Positions 24,932 through 33,402 of a DNA stretch of 64,000 bases are shown here, piece by piece. How positions within the stretch are numbered: position 1 is the stretch's first letter; each line of letters begins with the position of its first letter. The translations under genes were made by a program, and so were the position numbers. Under the pieces are notes generated by a model. It saw nothing but the letters and a program-made list of their open reading frames with translations, was not told the origin of the DNA and did no database searches. Origin of the DNA: Microcaldota archaeon (GTDB lineage: Archaea; Micrarchaeota; Micrarchaeia; Micrarchaeales; Micrarchaeaceae); assembly GCA_021801355.1 (NCBI GenBank), contig JAJYYB010000005.1, positions 62,001-126,000 of the forward strand. The letters run 5' to 3'.

Positions 24932-25975
24932 TTATGCGCTGCTTGGCTTGATTATGATCGGCCCCTCATCTGAGAGCGCCTCACTGACTACCCTATCTAG
25001 ATCCCTGTAACCCCAGTTCTTGGTCATAAGGAATGTGTACGAAGCAAATATGCTGCCGAAGAATAGTCCGCCACCCAGTATAGAAGCCGTCCAACCCGAA
25101 GCTATGAAAGCTACCGCCACTGCGCCAACCGTCGCTCCCTCTATCAACTTGTCGACGAACGGATCCCTGCTAAGTTTCTCACGCATCTTTACGATATCTT
25201 CTATAGCCTCGTCAACGTATATCTCGGCGTTTTTAACGCCATAGCGTTCCATTGTCCGGATAACAAACTTCCTCTCGTCATTTTTATCGTCGTAGAATAC
25301 GCTAGTTAGCGCATTTACCAGCTCAACCCTGTTTCTGCCTGCGGTTGCAGCCGGCGCCAGGCTCTGAGTCGTCTGCCTGGCGTATTCGTTTTTGAGTATC
25401 CCTTCCATTGTCCTTGTGGCCTCCTTCTGGAGATGCCTATATCTCGTCATTACCGCTACAGTTCCTATCCCTACTGCAAGTATACCTGCGCCGCCTAGCA
25501 ACCCAAGAAGTCCGGCGCTCGTATGCACGGAGATAGAGGCTACGAGCCCCATAGTTCCCATGCTCAAAATCGTGTTTACGTAGCTCTCAAACCTCTTTAT
25601 ATTGTTGAGGCTGTGGAGAACGTGCTTCGCGTCATTTTCGGATATCTCTACACCCGCGCTCCTGAATTTTTCCTGTATAAAAGTAAGGTCTACAGGTCTT
25701 CTGTCTATTGTAGCGATCTGCATCTCCCCAAAAATCATCTGAGAGACCCATTTTGCTTTGCGTTCCGCTTCTATCGCAATGACGTCTTTCTTTGCCCCCG
25801 GCTCTTCATGCCTGAACATCGACTCAATGCGCTGCGTTGCCGATAACTGAACTGACTCCTTCTGTGCCTCAACCTGCTTGAGCGGATCATCGTGTTTCCT
25901 GATGCCAATGGAAGAATCGTTTGTCGCATGTGCCTTTGTGATTTTGTAGCTCGCCAAGATAATTACCCTCTCCAC
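24932..25975 (-). CDS. Membrane protein of unknown function with two hydrophobic hairpins
   Basis: The 347-residue protein has no recognisable family. A charged N-terminal ~125 residues precede two hydrophobic Gly/Ala-rich segments (about 140-160 and 163-182, GTMGLVASISV and LLGLLGGAGILAVGIGTVAV). A soluble helical region of ~95 residues follows, then a second hydrophobic pair (GAVAVAFIASGWTASILGGGLFFGSIFASYTF) near residues 285-320. The two halves may be a duplication (helical domain plus hairpin). It overlaps the upstream gene by 13 bp, so the two proteins are co-translated and may interact. Confidence 0.7.
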   Translation of the reverse strand: MERVIILASYKITKAHATNDSSIGIRKHDDPLKQVEAQKESVQLSATQRIESMFRHEEPGAKKDVIAIEAERKAKWVSQMIFGEMQIATIDRRPVDLTFIQEKFRSAGVEISENDAKHVLHSLNNIKRFESYVNTILSMGTMGLVASISVHTSAGLLGLLGGAGILAVGIGTVAVMTRYRHLQKEATRTMEGILKNEYARQTTQSLAPAATAGRNRVELVNALTSVFYDDKNDERKFVIRTMERYGVKNAEIYVDEAIEDIVKMREKLSRDPFVDKLIEGATVGAVAVAFIASGWTASILGGGLFFGSIFASYTFLMTKNWGYRDLDRVVSEALSDEGPIIIKPSSA

Positions 25976-26433
25976 TTCCTGAGCTTTTTCCTGAACTCCT
26001 TCATGTTACGGTCCAGCTCTTCATAATCCTGTATGAAAAAGTTGATCAGCCTTGTCTTGAGCACGTACCTGGCCATAAGCTTGTCCTGCTCGCTCAGCTG
26101 GTCGTTCGCATTTATCTCATCGCATACCCGCTGCACATCCTCGAACTTGACAGGGAACGCAAGCCCCATGTCATCTAGTGTAGAAGTGACGATCTCGCCT
26201 GCTTTATAAGAAGTCTTCATAAGCTCTATTCGCGTTTTGATGTCAATAGTTTTAAGTAACTTATCTCTTTTATCCTCAAATGATTCTACAATAGCATAAC
26301 AAAGGTTTATCTCGTCGCTATCGTGGTCCTTGTTCCTGTTATTCTTCACGTTTGCCAGCGCCTCATCTGACATGCGCTCCAGTGAATCAACTGCGGTCTT
26401 AAGGTCGGATATTTTGCGACTCTTATCAGCCAA
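25963..26433 (-). CDS. Soluble helical protein of unknown function
   Basis: The 156-residue, highly charged, apparently all-helical protein has no recognised motif. The ends are coiled-coil-like (DLKTAVDSLERMSDEALANV and LDRNMKEFRKKLRKW). It is the first gene of a two-gene operon with the hairpin membrane protein. A TATA (GTTTAAATACTC on the minus strand) lies about 45 bp upstream and resembles the box of the Ntn-hydrolase genes. Confidence 0.7.
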   Translation of the reverse strand: MADKSRKISDLKTAVDSLERMSDEALANVKNNRNKDHDSDEINLCYAIVESFEDKRDKLLKTIDIKTRIELMKTSYKAGEIVTSTLDDMGLAFPVKFEDVQRVCDEINANDQLSEQDKLMARYVLKTRLINFFIQDYEELDRNMKEFRKKLRKWRG

Positions 26434-26475
26434 ATAACCACCAATGTATGATGATAGAGGATAGTGTGTAAAATA

Positions 26476-26487
26476 GAGTATTTAAAC
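26476..26487 (-). promoter_or_regulatory. TATA-type promoter of the 25963-26433 operon
   Basis: GTTTAAATACTC on the minus strand, about 45 bp before the start codon; it shares TTTAAATACT with the boxes at 21851 and 23178. Confidence 0.5.
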
Positions 26488-26542
26488 CTTCCCTGCGTCG
26501 GTCATGCTCGGCGCCTGCTGGATAATGCGCTTCAAAGAACCG

Positions 26543-26815
26543 TTACTTCTGTGCCTTCTTGGGCGCTTCCCTCTTCATCCTCTCCACAGGCTCTTTCTCT
26601 TCCAACTCCAAGGCCTTATTGAGCAGCGCCTTGTCCTTAACGTCGACCATCTCGTTCAGGAACTCAAGGTGCCTTGGGTTGCACCTCCTGTCCCTTGGCC
26701 TTGCTGAGGTGACTATGTCCACGAAACCACCGTCCAATATCTTCGTCACAACAGCCCTCTTGCCCGCGTCCCTTCCATACTTCTTTATGCAGACCCTGCC
26801 TACTTCCAATAGCAT
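26543..26815 (-). CDS. rpl14e: 50S ribosomal protein eL14 (L14e)
   Basis: The 90-residue protein begins MLLEVGRVCIKKYGRDAGK and contains RRCNPRHLEFLNE, the KOW-like eL14 core. A Lys/Glu-rich helix closes it. It is last in the conserved archaeal order adk-DUF106-eL34-cmk-eL14, with cmk ending 10 bp upstream. The truB/cbf5 gene that often follows is absent. Confidence 0.95.
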   Translation of the reverse strand: MLLEVGRVCIKKYGRDAGKRAVVTKILDGGFVDIVTSARPRDRRCNPRHLEFLNEMVDVKDKALLNKALELEEKEPVERMKREAPKKAQK

Positions 26816-26824
26816 ATAATCAAC

Positions 26825-27352
26825 CTAAGCGAATTTTTTCTTATCCCTTTCAAGCGCTATAACTGATATTATCGAAACCATCTCCTGCGGCGTGAAGTTC
26901 TCGGTATTCAGCTCGATATCGAAGATCGAATGGTCCTTCAGGTCCACGCCGTACACTTTCTGCCAGCGCTTCAGGTTCCCCTGGTCCTTCTCCCTGAGAT
27001 AATCCTCTATGAACGTCCTGCCCTTCTGCTTGAGCTTCATGAGCCTCCTCGCCCTCTCCTTGTGACTCGCATTCAGCCATACCCTGAGTGTTGCGTCCTT
27101 TATGAACCATGCGCAGAGCCACGTGCTTATCACGCAGTTCTTGCCCTTGGCCATGTCTATGACCTGCTTGTCGAAGTCCTTCTCATAGCTCCTCGCCACG
27201 CTCTTCTGCATGCTCAGCAGCTCCTTCTCGTTAGCTGTGACGTCCTTGTAAGACTTCTGTATGTGGTCTATGTTCAGCTCCTTGGCCAGCATCTCCCCTA
27301 GTGTAGTCTTGCCGCTACCGCTCAAACCAGCCAAACAGATCCTTATCATCAT
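26825..27352 (-). CDS. cmk: Cytidylate kinase, archaeal type
   Basis: The P-loop near the N-terminus (CLAGLSGSGKTTLGEMLAKEL) and the short ~175-residue size match archaeal CMP kinase. WLCAWFIKDATLRVWLNAS and ERARRLMKLK are the core and LID-like Arg regions. It converts CMP/dCMP to the diphosphate. ATG 27352 is taken as start. A GTG at 27358 overlaps the eL34 stop and gives two more residues. It lies between eL34 and eL14, the usual archaeal neighbourhood. Confidence 0.9.
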   Translation of the reverse strand: MMIRICLAGLSGSGKTTLGEMLAKELNIDHIQKSYKDVTANEKELLSMQKSVARSYEKDFDKQVIDMAKGKNCVISTWLCAWFIKDATLRVWLNASHKERARRLMKLKQKGRTFIEDYLREKDQGNLKRWQKVYGVDLKDHSIFDIELNTENFTPQEMVSIISVIALERDKKKFA

Positions 27353-27357
27353 ACCCA

Positions 27358-27675
27358 CTAGTGAGCCACGAGCTGCAGCACGTATCTTCGCTGCTTTATG
27401 CTTATGTCGTTGAGCTTCATGTCCCCCTGCTCTACCCTGCTTCCAAGCGTTATTATGTTAGAGGTACAACCGGCGCACAGAACCCCGCCGAAGAGCCTGC
27501 TGTTGCTCCTGCGTGACCTGCCGCCCTTAATGCTTATACCGTTAAGTTCGGCATCGCATATGGCGCAGTGAGGCTGCGCGGACTTTGCACCCCTGTAATG
27601 GACTACGTTCCTGCCCTTTGAGGTTATCCTGTTTACTTTCTTTACACTGCGAGACCTATGCATAGGTTTAGGCAC
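27358..27675 (-). CDS. rpl34e: 50S ribosomal protein eL34 (L34e)
   Basis: The 105-residue protein has the MHRSRSVKKVNRIT N-terminus, VVHYRGAKSAQPHCAICDAEL and the second Cys pair in VLCAGCTSN, forming the eL34 zinc finger (CxxC...CxxC). A GTG at 27675 giving V/M-P-K-P fits the family start (MPxPxxRSRS). The ATG at 27663 and a GTG at 27684 are alternatives. A TATA box (TTATAAATATATT, minus strand) lies about 30 bp upstream, so the gene has its own promoter inside the cluster. Confidence 0.93.
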   Translation of the reverse strand: MPKPMHRSRSVKKVNRITSKGRNVVHYRGAKSAQPHCAICDAELNGISIKGGRSRRSNSRLFGGVLCAGCTSNIITLGSRVEQGDMKLNDISIKQRRYVLQLVAH

Positions 27676-27745
27676 TACAAACACCAGACACTAAAAAGCG
27701 TAAATATATTTATAAGAGAAACGTATTTAGATATAGCGCGATTTT

Positions 27746-28816
27746 TCAGGGCTGGCTCTTCAAACCGGCTTCTTTCTCTCGCTGCATCTCCTTCATCTTT
27801 CTACTATCGTAAATCAGCACTACTGCCGAAGTTATAAGCCCTAGTATGAGGATGGTGTAGAAGAAAAGCCCCTGATAGTTGAGTTGGAATATGAGGTCCG
27901 CAAGCCCTGTCGCGCCGCCTATGTTCCCTGTGAAGGTCACATATGATGCTCCTTGCTGTCCCGCTGCCGTCCTGCCTTCGCTTTCATAGCGTGCAACAAC
28001 TATGCATCCGCTGCTAACCTGGCTCGCGTTGACGGAACCAGAATTGCTGGTGGTGTTGCTTCCGCAGGCGCTTACCGATGACAGCTTGTATATAACACCG
28101 CCTGCTGACACATTCTGCGCGTAAGCGTAGTGCAATGCCTTGCCTGTCGGCGCGAATACCACTGGTAGCTCGCTGTTGCCATAAGAATAATTGTTAGAGT
28201 TGTAGGATACGTTGAGCTCGACTCCGCCCGATGCGTAATTGTCGCTTATGTCGGTGCTGAACGTCGCTCCGCTAGCATCGTATAGCCCTTCCACCGTGCA
28301 GTTGCCGGCTATTGAGTTGCCCGATATGCTGCCCGAGGTTACGTTCGACCCGCCCGTACACCCGTTGACTACTTTTGATAGCGAGTAATGCCCTGCGCTG
28401 GAACCGAACGAATAGGTGTAGGTTGCAGACCTGTTTACCGCGAGCACATACGGTGTTTGATAAGTTATGCCGTTTATCGCTACGGTTGCCCCACCGAATT
28501 CAAGCGGGAGTATGTAGTAGTAAAGCAGAAGGAAGATCGGTATTATGAGCATCGGCTTTAGGGAGCTGCGCATCTGTTCCGCAGCTATCGGCATCATCTC
28601 CTTGTTCTTAGCCATGATCGTCTCCTGGGGAGCCTTGTTCTTCATCATCTCCCTGAGCTCCTTGTTTATCTCATTCATCTTCAACCTGAGCTCCCTCACG
28701 TGCTTGGTGTTGACGAGCTTCCTCTGCATTGTCAAAGAGAGCCCAAGGTACAGCAGCGCTATAACGAGTATCGTTATCTCTGTGTAGAAAGGCATTACGA
28801 TTGTGGGTAGCGCCAA
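27746..28816 (-). CDS. YidC/Oxa1-like insertase (DUF106, Ylp1) with extra extracellular domain
   Basis: The 356-residue protein has the DUF106 layout. TM1 (EITILVIALLYLGLSLTM) is followed by a cytosolic coiled coil (LRLKMNEINKELREMMKNKAP...MAKNKEMMP) and TM2 (MLIIPIFLLLYYYIL). The final TM is near the C-terminus (FFYTILILGLITSAVVLI). Between TM2 and the last TM lies an inserted ~210-residue Ser/Gly/Asn-rich extracellular region built of two repeats, each with a Cys pair. Archaeal DUF106 proteins normally have only a short loop there. The core would insert membrane proteins; the insert's role is unknown. The position between adk and eL34 is the standard archaeal order. Confidence 0.88.
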   Translation of the reverse strand: MALPTIVMPFYTEITILVIALLYLGLSLTMQRKLVNTKHVRELRLKMNEINKELREMMKNKAPQETIMAKNKEMMPIAAEQMRSSLKPMLIIPIFLLLYYYILPLEFGGATVAINGITYQTPYVLAVNRSATYTYSFGSSAGHYSLSKVVNGCTGGSNVTSGSISGNSIAGNCTVEGLYDASGATFSTDISDNYASGGVELNVSYNSNNYSYGNSELPVVFAPTGKALHYAYAQNVSAGGVIYKLSSVSACGSNTTSNSGSVNASQVSSGCIVVARYESEGRTAAGQQGASYVTFTGNIGGATGLADLIFQLNYQGLFFYTILILGLITSAVVLIYDSRKMKEMQREKEAGLKSQP

Positions 28817-28829
28817 AGAATTACCCTAT

Positions 28830-29417
28830 CTACTTGAAGACCTCCTCAAGCACCTCCACGAATCTCTTGACTGACGTGTCAAGCATTCCCTGCTTGTTGT
28901 CTATCACATAAAGCGGTATGTTCAGTTTGAGCGAATAGTAGGAGAGCGATGAGAGGTTTATGGTGCGTTGCATGTCTATGAGCCTGCTGTCCTCCACCTC
29001 GCGCTTCCTGTTCTTATCATCCGCTGCCCTCCTTGTTAGTATGTCCTCTGTGCTCGAGTCTACGCACACTATGGCCTTGAGACCTTCCTTGAGCAGCATA
29101 GTCTCAGTGGCAGGCAGTCCCGGCACGTACCTGCCCTTCTGTTCGATAGAAGCGTGTGTGTCGACAACTACGTTACCTTCCATCCCTGCGATCGCGGAGA
29201 AAGTCGCCGTCCTCAGCTCGGTTATGCGTTCATTGGAAAGGTAACGTATCTCGTCCCTGTCCTTGGCCCAACCCTTCACCTTGACTATCTTCTCCATCAG
29301 GGTCCCGATAGTCACGTCATCGTACCTTATCTTTGCCAGCGCCTTGCTGCGCGCTATGAGCGTAGTCTTCCCAGCACCTGGGGTTCCGGTGACTATAATT
29401 ACCTTGTTCGCCATCAA
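28830..29417 (-). CDS. adkA: Adenylate kinase, archaeal AdkA type
   Basis: The 195-residue protein has P-loop VTGTPGAGKTTLIAR and the archaeal AdkA features: DTHASIEQKGRYVPGLPA (AMP-binding His/Arg region) and LTRRAADDKNRKRE (LID region). It interconverts ATP, AMP and ADP. Length equals the archaeal trimeric adenylate kinases (about 190). The DUF106 gene follows 13 bp downstream. A TATA-like AAATATTTAACA element lies some 40 bp upstream. Confidence 0.94.
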   Translation of the reverse strand: MMANKVIIVTGTPGAGKTTLIARSKALAKIRYDDVTIGTLMEKIVKVKGWAKDRDEIRYLSNERITELRTATFSAIAGMEGNVVVDTHASIEQKGRYVPGLPATETMLLKEGLKAIVCVDSSTEDILTRRAADDKNRKREVEDSRLIDMQRTINLSSLSYYSLKLNIPLYVIDNKQGMLDTSVKRFVEVLEEVFK

Positions 29418-29486
29418 AGCACCGCTTGGTTAAGCGTGTATAAAATCTTGCAGAAAATATTTAACATTATGCGCTTCTTACGGAAA

Positions 29487-30086
29487 TCATTTCTGCTTTA
29501 ATGCTTCACGCACTATTGAAGCTATCTCTGTGTGTATCTCATCCTGGCTCCTGTTCGCGTTTATCACGTGATATCCTGTTTTCCCCCTGCTTATCCTTGA
29601 GTAGGCGGAGCGCAGTTTTATGAGCATCTTCTTGCTTTCGAATATCTCCTTCTTGCTGTTCCTTGAAGCGAGCCTCTTCTCGGCCTCCTCGGGCGTTATG
29701 TCGAGTATGAACGTAATGTCTGCCTTTGGAAACTTGCTGTTCAACTGTGTGAGCCATCCGATCTCAAGTCCGGAAGCAGCGCCGTATACCCTTGTTGAGT
29801 CTATGTATCTGTCAGTTATGACAACCGCGCCATGATTTATCTTTGGCAGGATGAAATTAGCGACATGCCATGCCCTGTCGGCAACGAATAGCAGCTGCAT
29901 ATATCTCGGATCTGGCTCATGACTTACTTCGACCAGCTCCTTCCTGAGCAGTACGCCTGCGCTGCCTTCCTTTGTGGGCTCCCTTGTCAGTTCTACTATA
30001 ACCCCGCTTTTCGCCAAGCTTTCGGCCAGCAGCCTCGCCTGGGTGGACTTGCCAGAGCCGTCAATACCCTCAAAAGCTATCAACAT
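29487..30086 (-). CDS. tmk: Thymidylate kinase
   Basis: The 199-residue protein has FEGIDGSGKSTQARLLAE (P-loop), LTREPT (DR/DRE-type motif), DRYIDSTRVYGAA, and the LID region RLASRNSKKEIFES. These are standard TMP kinase motifs for dTMP phosphorylation to dTDP. It is the first gene upstream of adk on the minus strand, about 70 bp away, and downstream of the thermosome gene by about 90 bp, probably with its own promoter. Confidence 0.95.
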   Translation of the reverse strand: MLIAFEGIDGSGKSTQARLLAESLAKSGVIVELTREPTKEGSAGVLLRKELVEVSHEPDPRYMQLLFVADRAWHVANFILPKINHGAVVITDRYIDSTRVYGAASGLEIGWLTQLNSKFPKADITFILDITPEEAEKRLASRNSKKEIFESKKMLIKLRSAYSRISRGKTGYHVINANRSQDEIHTEIASIVREALKQK

Positions 30087-30174
30087 TCAAACCAACAGTG
30101 AATTAATTCAAGCCGTGGAGAAAACCACGGCATAAATAAAAAAGGAAGAGGAAGGAAAAGAAAGGTCTAAGACC

Positions 30175-31845
30175 TTATTCCATGTCCCCTCCGCCCATGC
30201 CACCGCCCATCCCTCCCATGCCTCCGGGGCCGCCCGCAGGCGCCTTGCCCTTCGAGCTTATCATGTCGTCAATCCTGAGGATTATTTCGGCAGCTTCGCT
30301 TGCGCTGAATATCGCCTGCTGCTTCATTATCGTGGGTTCGAACACTCCAAGCTTGTTCATGTCCCCTATGGCGTTCCTGTAAAGATCCACGCCATAAGTG
30401 CTTCCGTCCTTGGTCTTGTGCCTGCTCCTGAGCTGTACTAGAGTGTCTATAGCATCCATCCCAGCGCTCTCCGACAGGGTCTTGGGTATTATCTCCATTG
30501 CATCGGCGAACTTCTGTATCGCGAGCTGCTCCCTGCCTCCAACGTCACCTGCGTAGGCTCTGAGCGAATTAGCAAGGTCTATCTCTATGCTCCCTCCCCC
30601 TATTACGTACTTGCCGTTCTCTATAACGCTGGATATCGCGCCTATGACGTCCGTTATGGCTCTCTCGAGCTCGTCCAGAACCTGTGTCGAGCCCGCCCTC
30701 ACGAACAGAGTCACGCTCTTCGGGTCCTTGCATTTCTCCACGAAGACCATCTGCTCGCCGCTTATCTTGCGCTCCTCTACCACTCCTGCGAAACCGAGGT
30801 CGCTTGTGGTAAGGTCATCGAGGCTGGTAACCATCTTCGCGCCCGTTGCCCTGGCGAGCTTCTCTATGTCGCTCTTCTTGACCCTCCTGACTGCCATTAT
30901 GCCCTCCTTCGCGAGGTAGTGCTGTGCGACGTCGTCTATACCCTTCTGCGTGAAAAGCACCTTCGCGCCGCTCTTCTTTATCTTCGCGACCATGTCCTTT
31001 AGCATGGTTTCCTCCTGCTGCAGGAAAGCCTGCATCTGCTCCGGAGATGTTATCTCTATCTTTGCTTCCGTCTCGGTCTTCTCGATCTCGAGCGCTACAT
31101 CAAGAAGCGCTATCTTTGCGTCGTTCACGAGCTTCGGCATACCAGGATGCGCAACCTCTTTGTCTATGAGAACTCCGCTTATGAACTGCGTTTCTTCTAT
31201 GCTGCTTCCTACCTTCTTCTCGACCTTGACGAAGTCATGGTCTATAATGTACTTCTTGCCAGTCGCGTCCTTGTTCATTACCTGCTTAACCGCCCTTATC
31301 ACGAGCTTAGATATCTGGCCCTTTGTTGCCTCGTTGCCCACGTTCTTCGAGCCCAACGAAACCATCGCTATCTTCTGCAATGTCGCGTCATCCATGGGGT
31401 CTAGCGGCTTTGACCTTTCGCTCAGCACCTCTGATATCTTATCGGCGGCCATCTTGTAGCCCCTGACTATAGTTGTAGCGTGTATACCCTGCTCCAGCAG
31501 TTCGCCAGCGCCCTTGAGCAGCTCTCCTGCCAATATGACTACGCTGGTCGTACCGTCGCCTACCTGCTTGTCCTGGGTCTTCGCTATGTCTACCATTATC
31601 TTAGCGATAGGATGTTCGACGTTCATCTCTTCGAGTATGGTGGCCCCGTCGTTCGTTATTACGATGTCGCCAAGCTCGCTAACGAGCATCTTGTCCATCC
31701 CCTTAGGTCCCAATGTCGTCTTTACCGCGTTTGAAACCGCCACTGCAACAGCGATGTTGGTTCTCTGCGCGTCTCTTCCCAAAAGCCTTGACGATCCGTC
31801 CGGGAGCAACAGTACCTGTTGTCCGCCTAGTTGATTTTCTGCCAT
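30175..31845 (-). CDS. ths: Thermosome subunit (group II chaperonin)
   Basis: The 556-residue protein has [41 protein letters not shown] (ATP-binding) and the closing [19 protein letters not shown] tail typical of thermosomes. The equatorial, intermediate and apical domains are complete. It folds substrates delivered by prefoldin, whose beta subunit is encoded at 18904-19242. Only one subunit gene is visible in the window. A TATA-like GTATTTATATT (minus strand) lies at 31954-31965 and a second AT-rich box is near 31890. Confidence 0.97.
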   Translation of the reverse strand: MAENQLGGQQVLLLPDGSSRLLGRDAQRTNIAVAVAVSNAVKTTLGPKGMDKMLVSELGDIVITNDGATILEEMNVEHPIAKIMVDIAKTQDKQVGDGTTSVVILAGELLKGAGELLEQGIHATTIVRGYKMAADKISEVLSERSKPLDPMDDATLQKIAMVSLGSKNVGNEATKGQISKLVIRAVKQVMNKDATGKKYIIDHDFVKVEKKVGSSIEETQFISGVLIDKEVAHPGMPKLVNDAKIALLDVALEIEKTETEAKIEITSPEQMQAFLQQEETMLKDMVAKIKKSGAKVLFTQKGIDDVAQHYLAKEGIMAVRRVKKSDIEKLARATGAKMVTSLDDLTTSDLGFAGVVEERKISGEQMVFVEKCKDPKSVTLFVRAGSTQVLDELERAITDVIGAISSVIENGKYVIGGGSIEIDLANSLRAYAGDVGGREQLAIQKFADAMEIIPKTLSESAGMDAIDTLVQLRSRHKTKDGSTYGVDLYRNAIGDMNKLGVFEPTIMKQQAIFSASEAAEIILRIDDMISSKGKAPAGGPGGMGGMGGGMGGGDME

Positions 31846-31953
31846 AGATTACACCCTTTAAACAGCAAATTTAGCTCAGTTGTAAAATTACAATAAAAAG
31901 CTGCATGCATTGTTCATATACATATATGCATACAAGTTTAGATTACGCATAAA

Positions 31954-31965
31954 AATATAAATACC
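31954..31965 (-). promoter_or_regulatory. Candidate thermosome promoter
   Basis: GTATTTATATT preceded by AAG on the minus strand gives BRE plus TATA about 110 bp before ATG 31845, implying a leader of ~85 nt. The 31846-32028 gap has no gene. The minus-strand Mrp gene ends at 32029. Confidence 0.4.
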
Positions 31966-32028
31966 TTGCTGTGGTCCTCTGTGTATCAAATTTTCGCAGA
32001 TTGGACATCGTGCGGAATAAGACATAAA

Positions 32029-32850
32029 CTAGCCCTTTTTGGCACCGAGCCCATCCAAGATAGGGTCGAACATCTTTAGTATGTCCTTGCTTTCCATCGA
32101 TGGTATCCTGCCCTCGTCGCTGTTGGCGCTGAATGCTGTGTCCATCTTTACCGTGCCAAGCAACTTTGTGCCCAATGTGGCGACAACATCATCGGTGTTC
32201 TTGCTTGGCTTACCGCTCGACATATTCTCGACCACCCCGAGCAGCGCAACATTAAGGCGCCTTGCCATGAGCCCAGACCTGATCGAATTGACACCGGCTA
32301 TGCGCTGCGGGTTCGTCACTATTACAAAGCCGTCAAGGTCCAGGACCTGCATTATTGTGAGCGGCGCGTCGGATGTGCCTGGCGGCAGGTCTATCACCAG
32401 ATAGTCCAGCTCGCCCCAATCAGTGTTTTCGAAGAAGTCATAGAGCATCTTCACTATTATAGGGCCCCTCCATATGATCGGCTTCTGCGTATCGTCCACT
32501 ATCATAGCCGTGCTCGCGGCCTTTATTCCGTACTTCTCAATTGGCTTTAACGGGAAGCTTGATACATCCATCATCCTGTCTATACCAAGGAACATGGATA
32601 TGTTCGGGCAGTCTATGTCCGCGTCAAGCAGACCTACCTTGAACCCGCGTGCGCTCAGCGCATAGGCGGTATTTACCGAGACTGTGGTCTTGCCTACTCC
32701 GCCCTTCGCGCTGTAAATCCCGATCTTATGCTTCACGTTTGAGAGCTTCTCCTTTATCCTCTGCTTGGTCTTTATAACGCTCATGAACGATGGATGCGCA
32801 CCTGGCGGCAACTGGTTCTTGTGCTGGCCCGTTTCTTCAATCTCAGCCAT
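32029..32850 (-). CDS. Mrp/NBP35-family P-loop ATPase lacking the usual CxxC
   Basis: The 273-residue protein has the deviant Walker A motif YSAKGGVGKTTVSVN, DADIDCPNISMFLGI and YLVIDLPPGTSDAPLTI, the signature of Mrp/ApbC/Nbp35 Fe-S cluster carriers. After VVENMSS the family normally has C-x-x-C that holds a bridging 4Fe-4S cluster across the dimer. Here the sequence continues GKPSKNTDDV with no Cys. ATPase activity should remain but classical cluster binding should not. A ParA/MinD-like or divergent carrier role is therefore possible. It is followed by the thermosome gene 180 bp downstream. Confidence 0.88.
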   Translation of the reverse strand: MAEIEETGQHKNQLPPGAHPSFMSVIKTKQRIKEKLSNVKHKIGIYSAKGGVGKTTVSVNTAYALSARGFKVGLLDADIDCPNISMFLGIDRMMDVSSFPLKPIEKYGIKAASTAMIVDDTQKPIIWRGPIIVKMLYDFFENTDWGELDYLVIDLPPGTSDAPLTIMQVLDLDGFVIVTNPQRIAGVNSIRSGLMARRLNVALLGVVENMSSGKPSKNTDDVVATLGTKLLGTVKMDTAFSANSDEGRIPSMESKDILKMFDPILDGLGAKKG

Positions 32851-33022
32851 TTAAACGCTATCTATTGTTCATGAAAAGATTAAAAGGCAACCCTGCTTTT
32901 CGTATATGGATGTAAATCAACTTTTAATTACAGAATTAGCATGCTTCAAAAGCCAAAGCTTAAAATAATATGCGCCCATAAGATTAAATTAAACCTAATT
33001 ATTATTGGTAAGGGGGTATTGG

Positions 33023-33394
33023 ATGAAAATAAACGAATTAAAGGCAGGAGCTAGCAACGTCAGCATACAGGCGAAGGTAACAGAAAAGAGCGACCCTAGG
33101 GAAGTCATGTCAAAGTACGGGAAGAGGCTCAGCGTTGCGAATATAACTCTCGAGGACGAGTCCGGAACGATTGCAATGTCGCTATGGGGCGGAGACATAA
33201 ACGAGGTCAACGTAGGTGACACTGTAGAAATAACTAACGGTTACGTCGGGGAATTCAGGGGGACGCCGCAGCTTTCAACAGGCAAGTTCGGCAAGATCAA
33301 GGTAATCGAGAAGGGCACAGGAGGCGGAAAGGGCGATGACACGGGCCCTGAAGATGCAGGAATGGATTCGGAAATGGAAGCAGACGAGTCCTGA
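33023..33394 (+). CDS. Single OB-fold nucleic-acid-binding protein (RPA/SSB-like)
   Basis: From ATG 33023 the 123-residue product is one OB-fold (KINELKAGASNVSIQAKVTEK... LSVANITLEDESGTIAMSLWGGDINEVNVGDTVEITNGYVGEFRGTPQLSTGKFGKIKV) followed by a Gly-rich linker and an acidic tail (DSEMEADES). This is the layout of crenarchaeal-type single-OB SSBs. A good ribosome-binding site (GGGGG) lies 8 bp before the ATG. A TTG-started frame from 33005 adds six implausible residues. It is expected to bind single-stranded DNA. Confidence 0.9.
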   Translation: MKINELKAGASNVSIQAKVTEKSDPREVMSKYGKRLSVANITLEDESGTIAMSLWGGDINEVNVGDTVEITNGYVGEFRGTPQLSTGKFGKIKVIEKGTGGGKGDDTGPEDAGMDSEMEADES

Positions 33395-33402
33395 ATTTAA
33401 TT

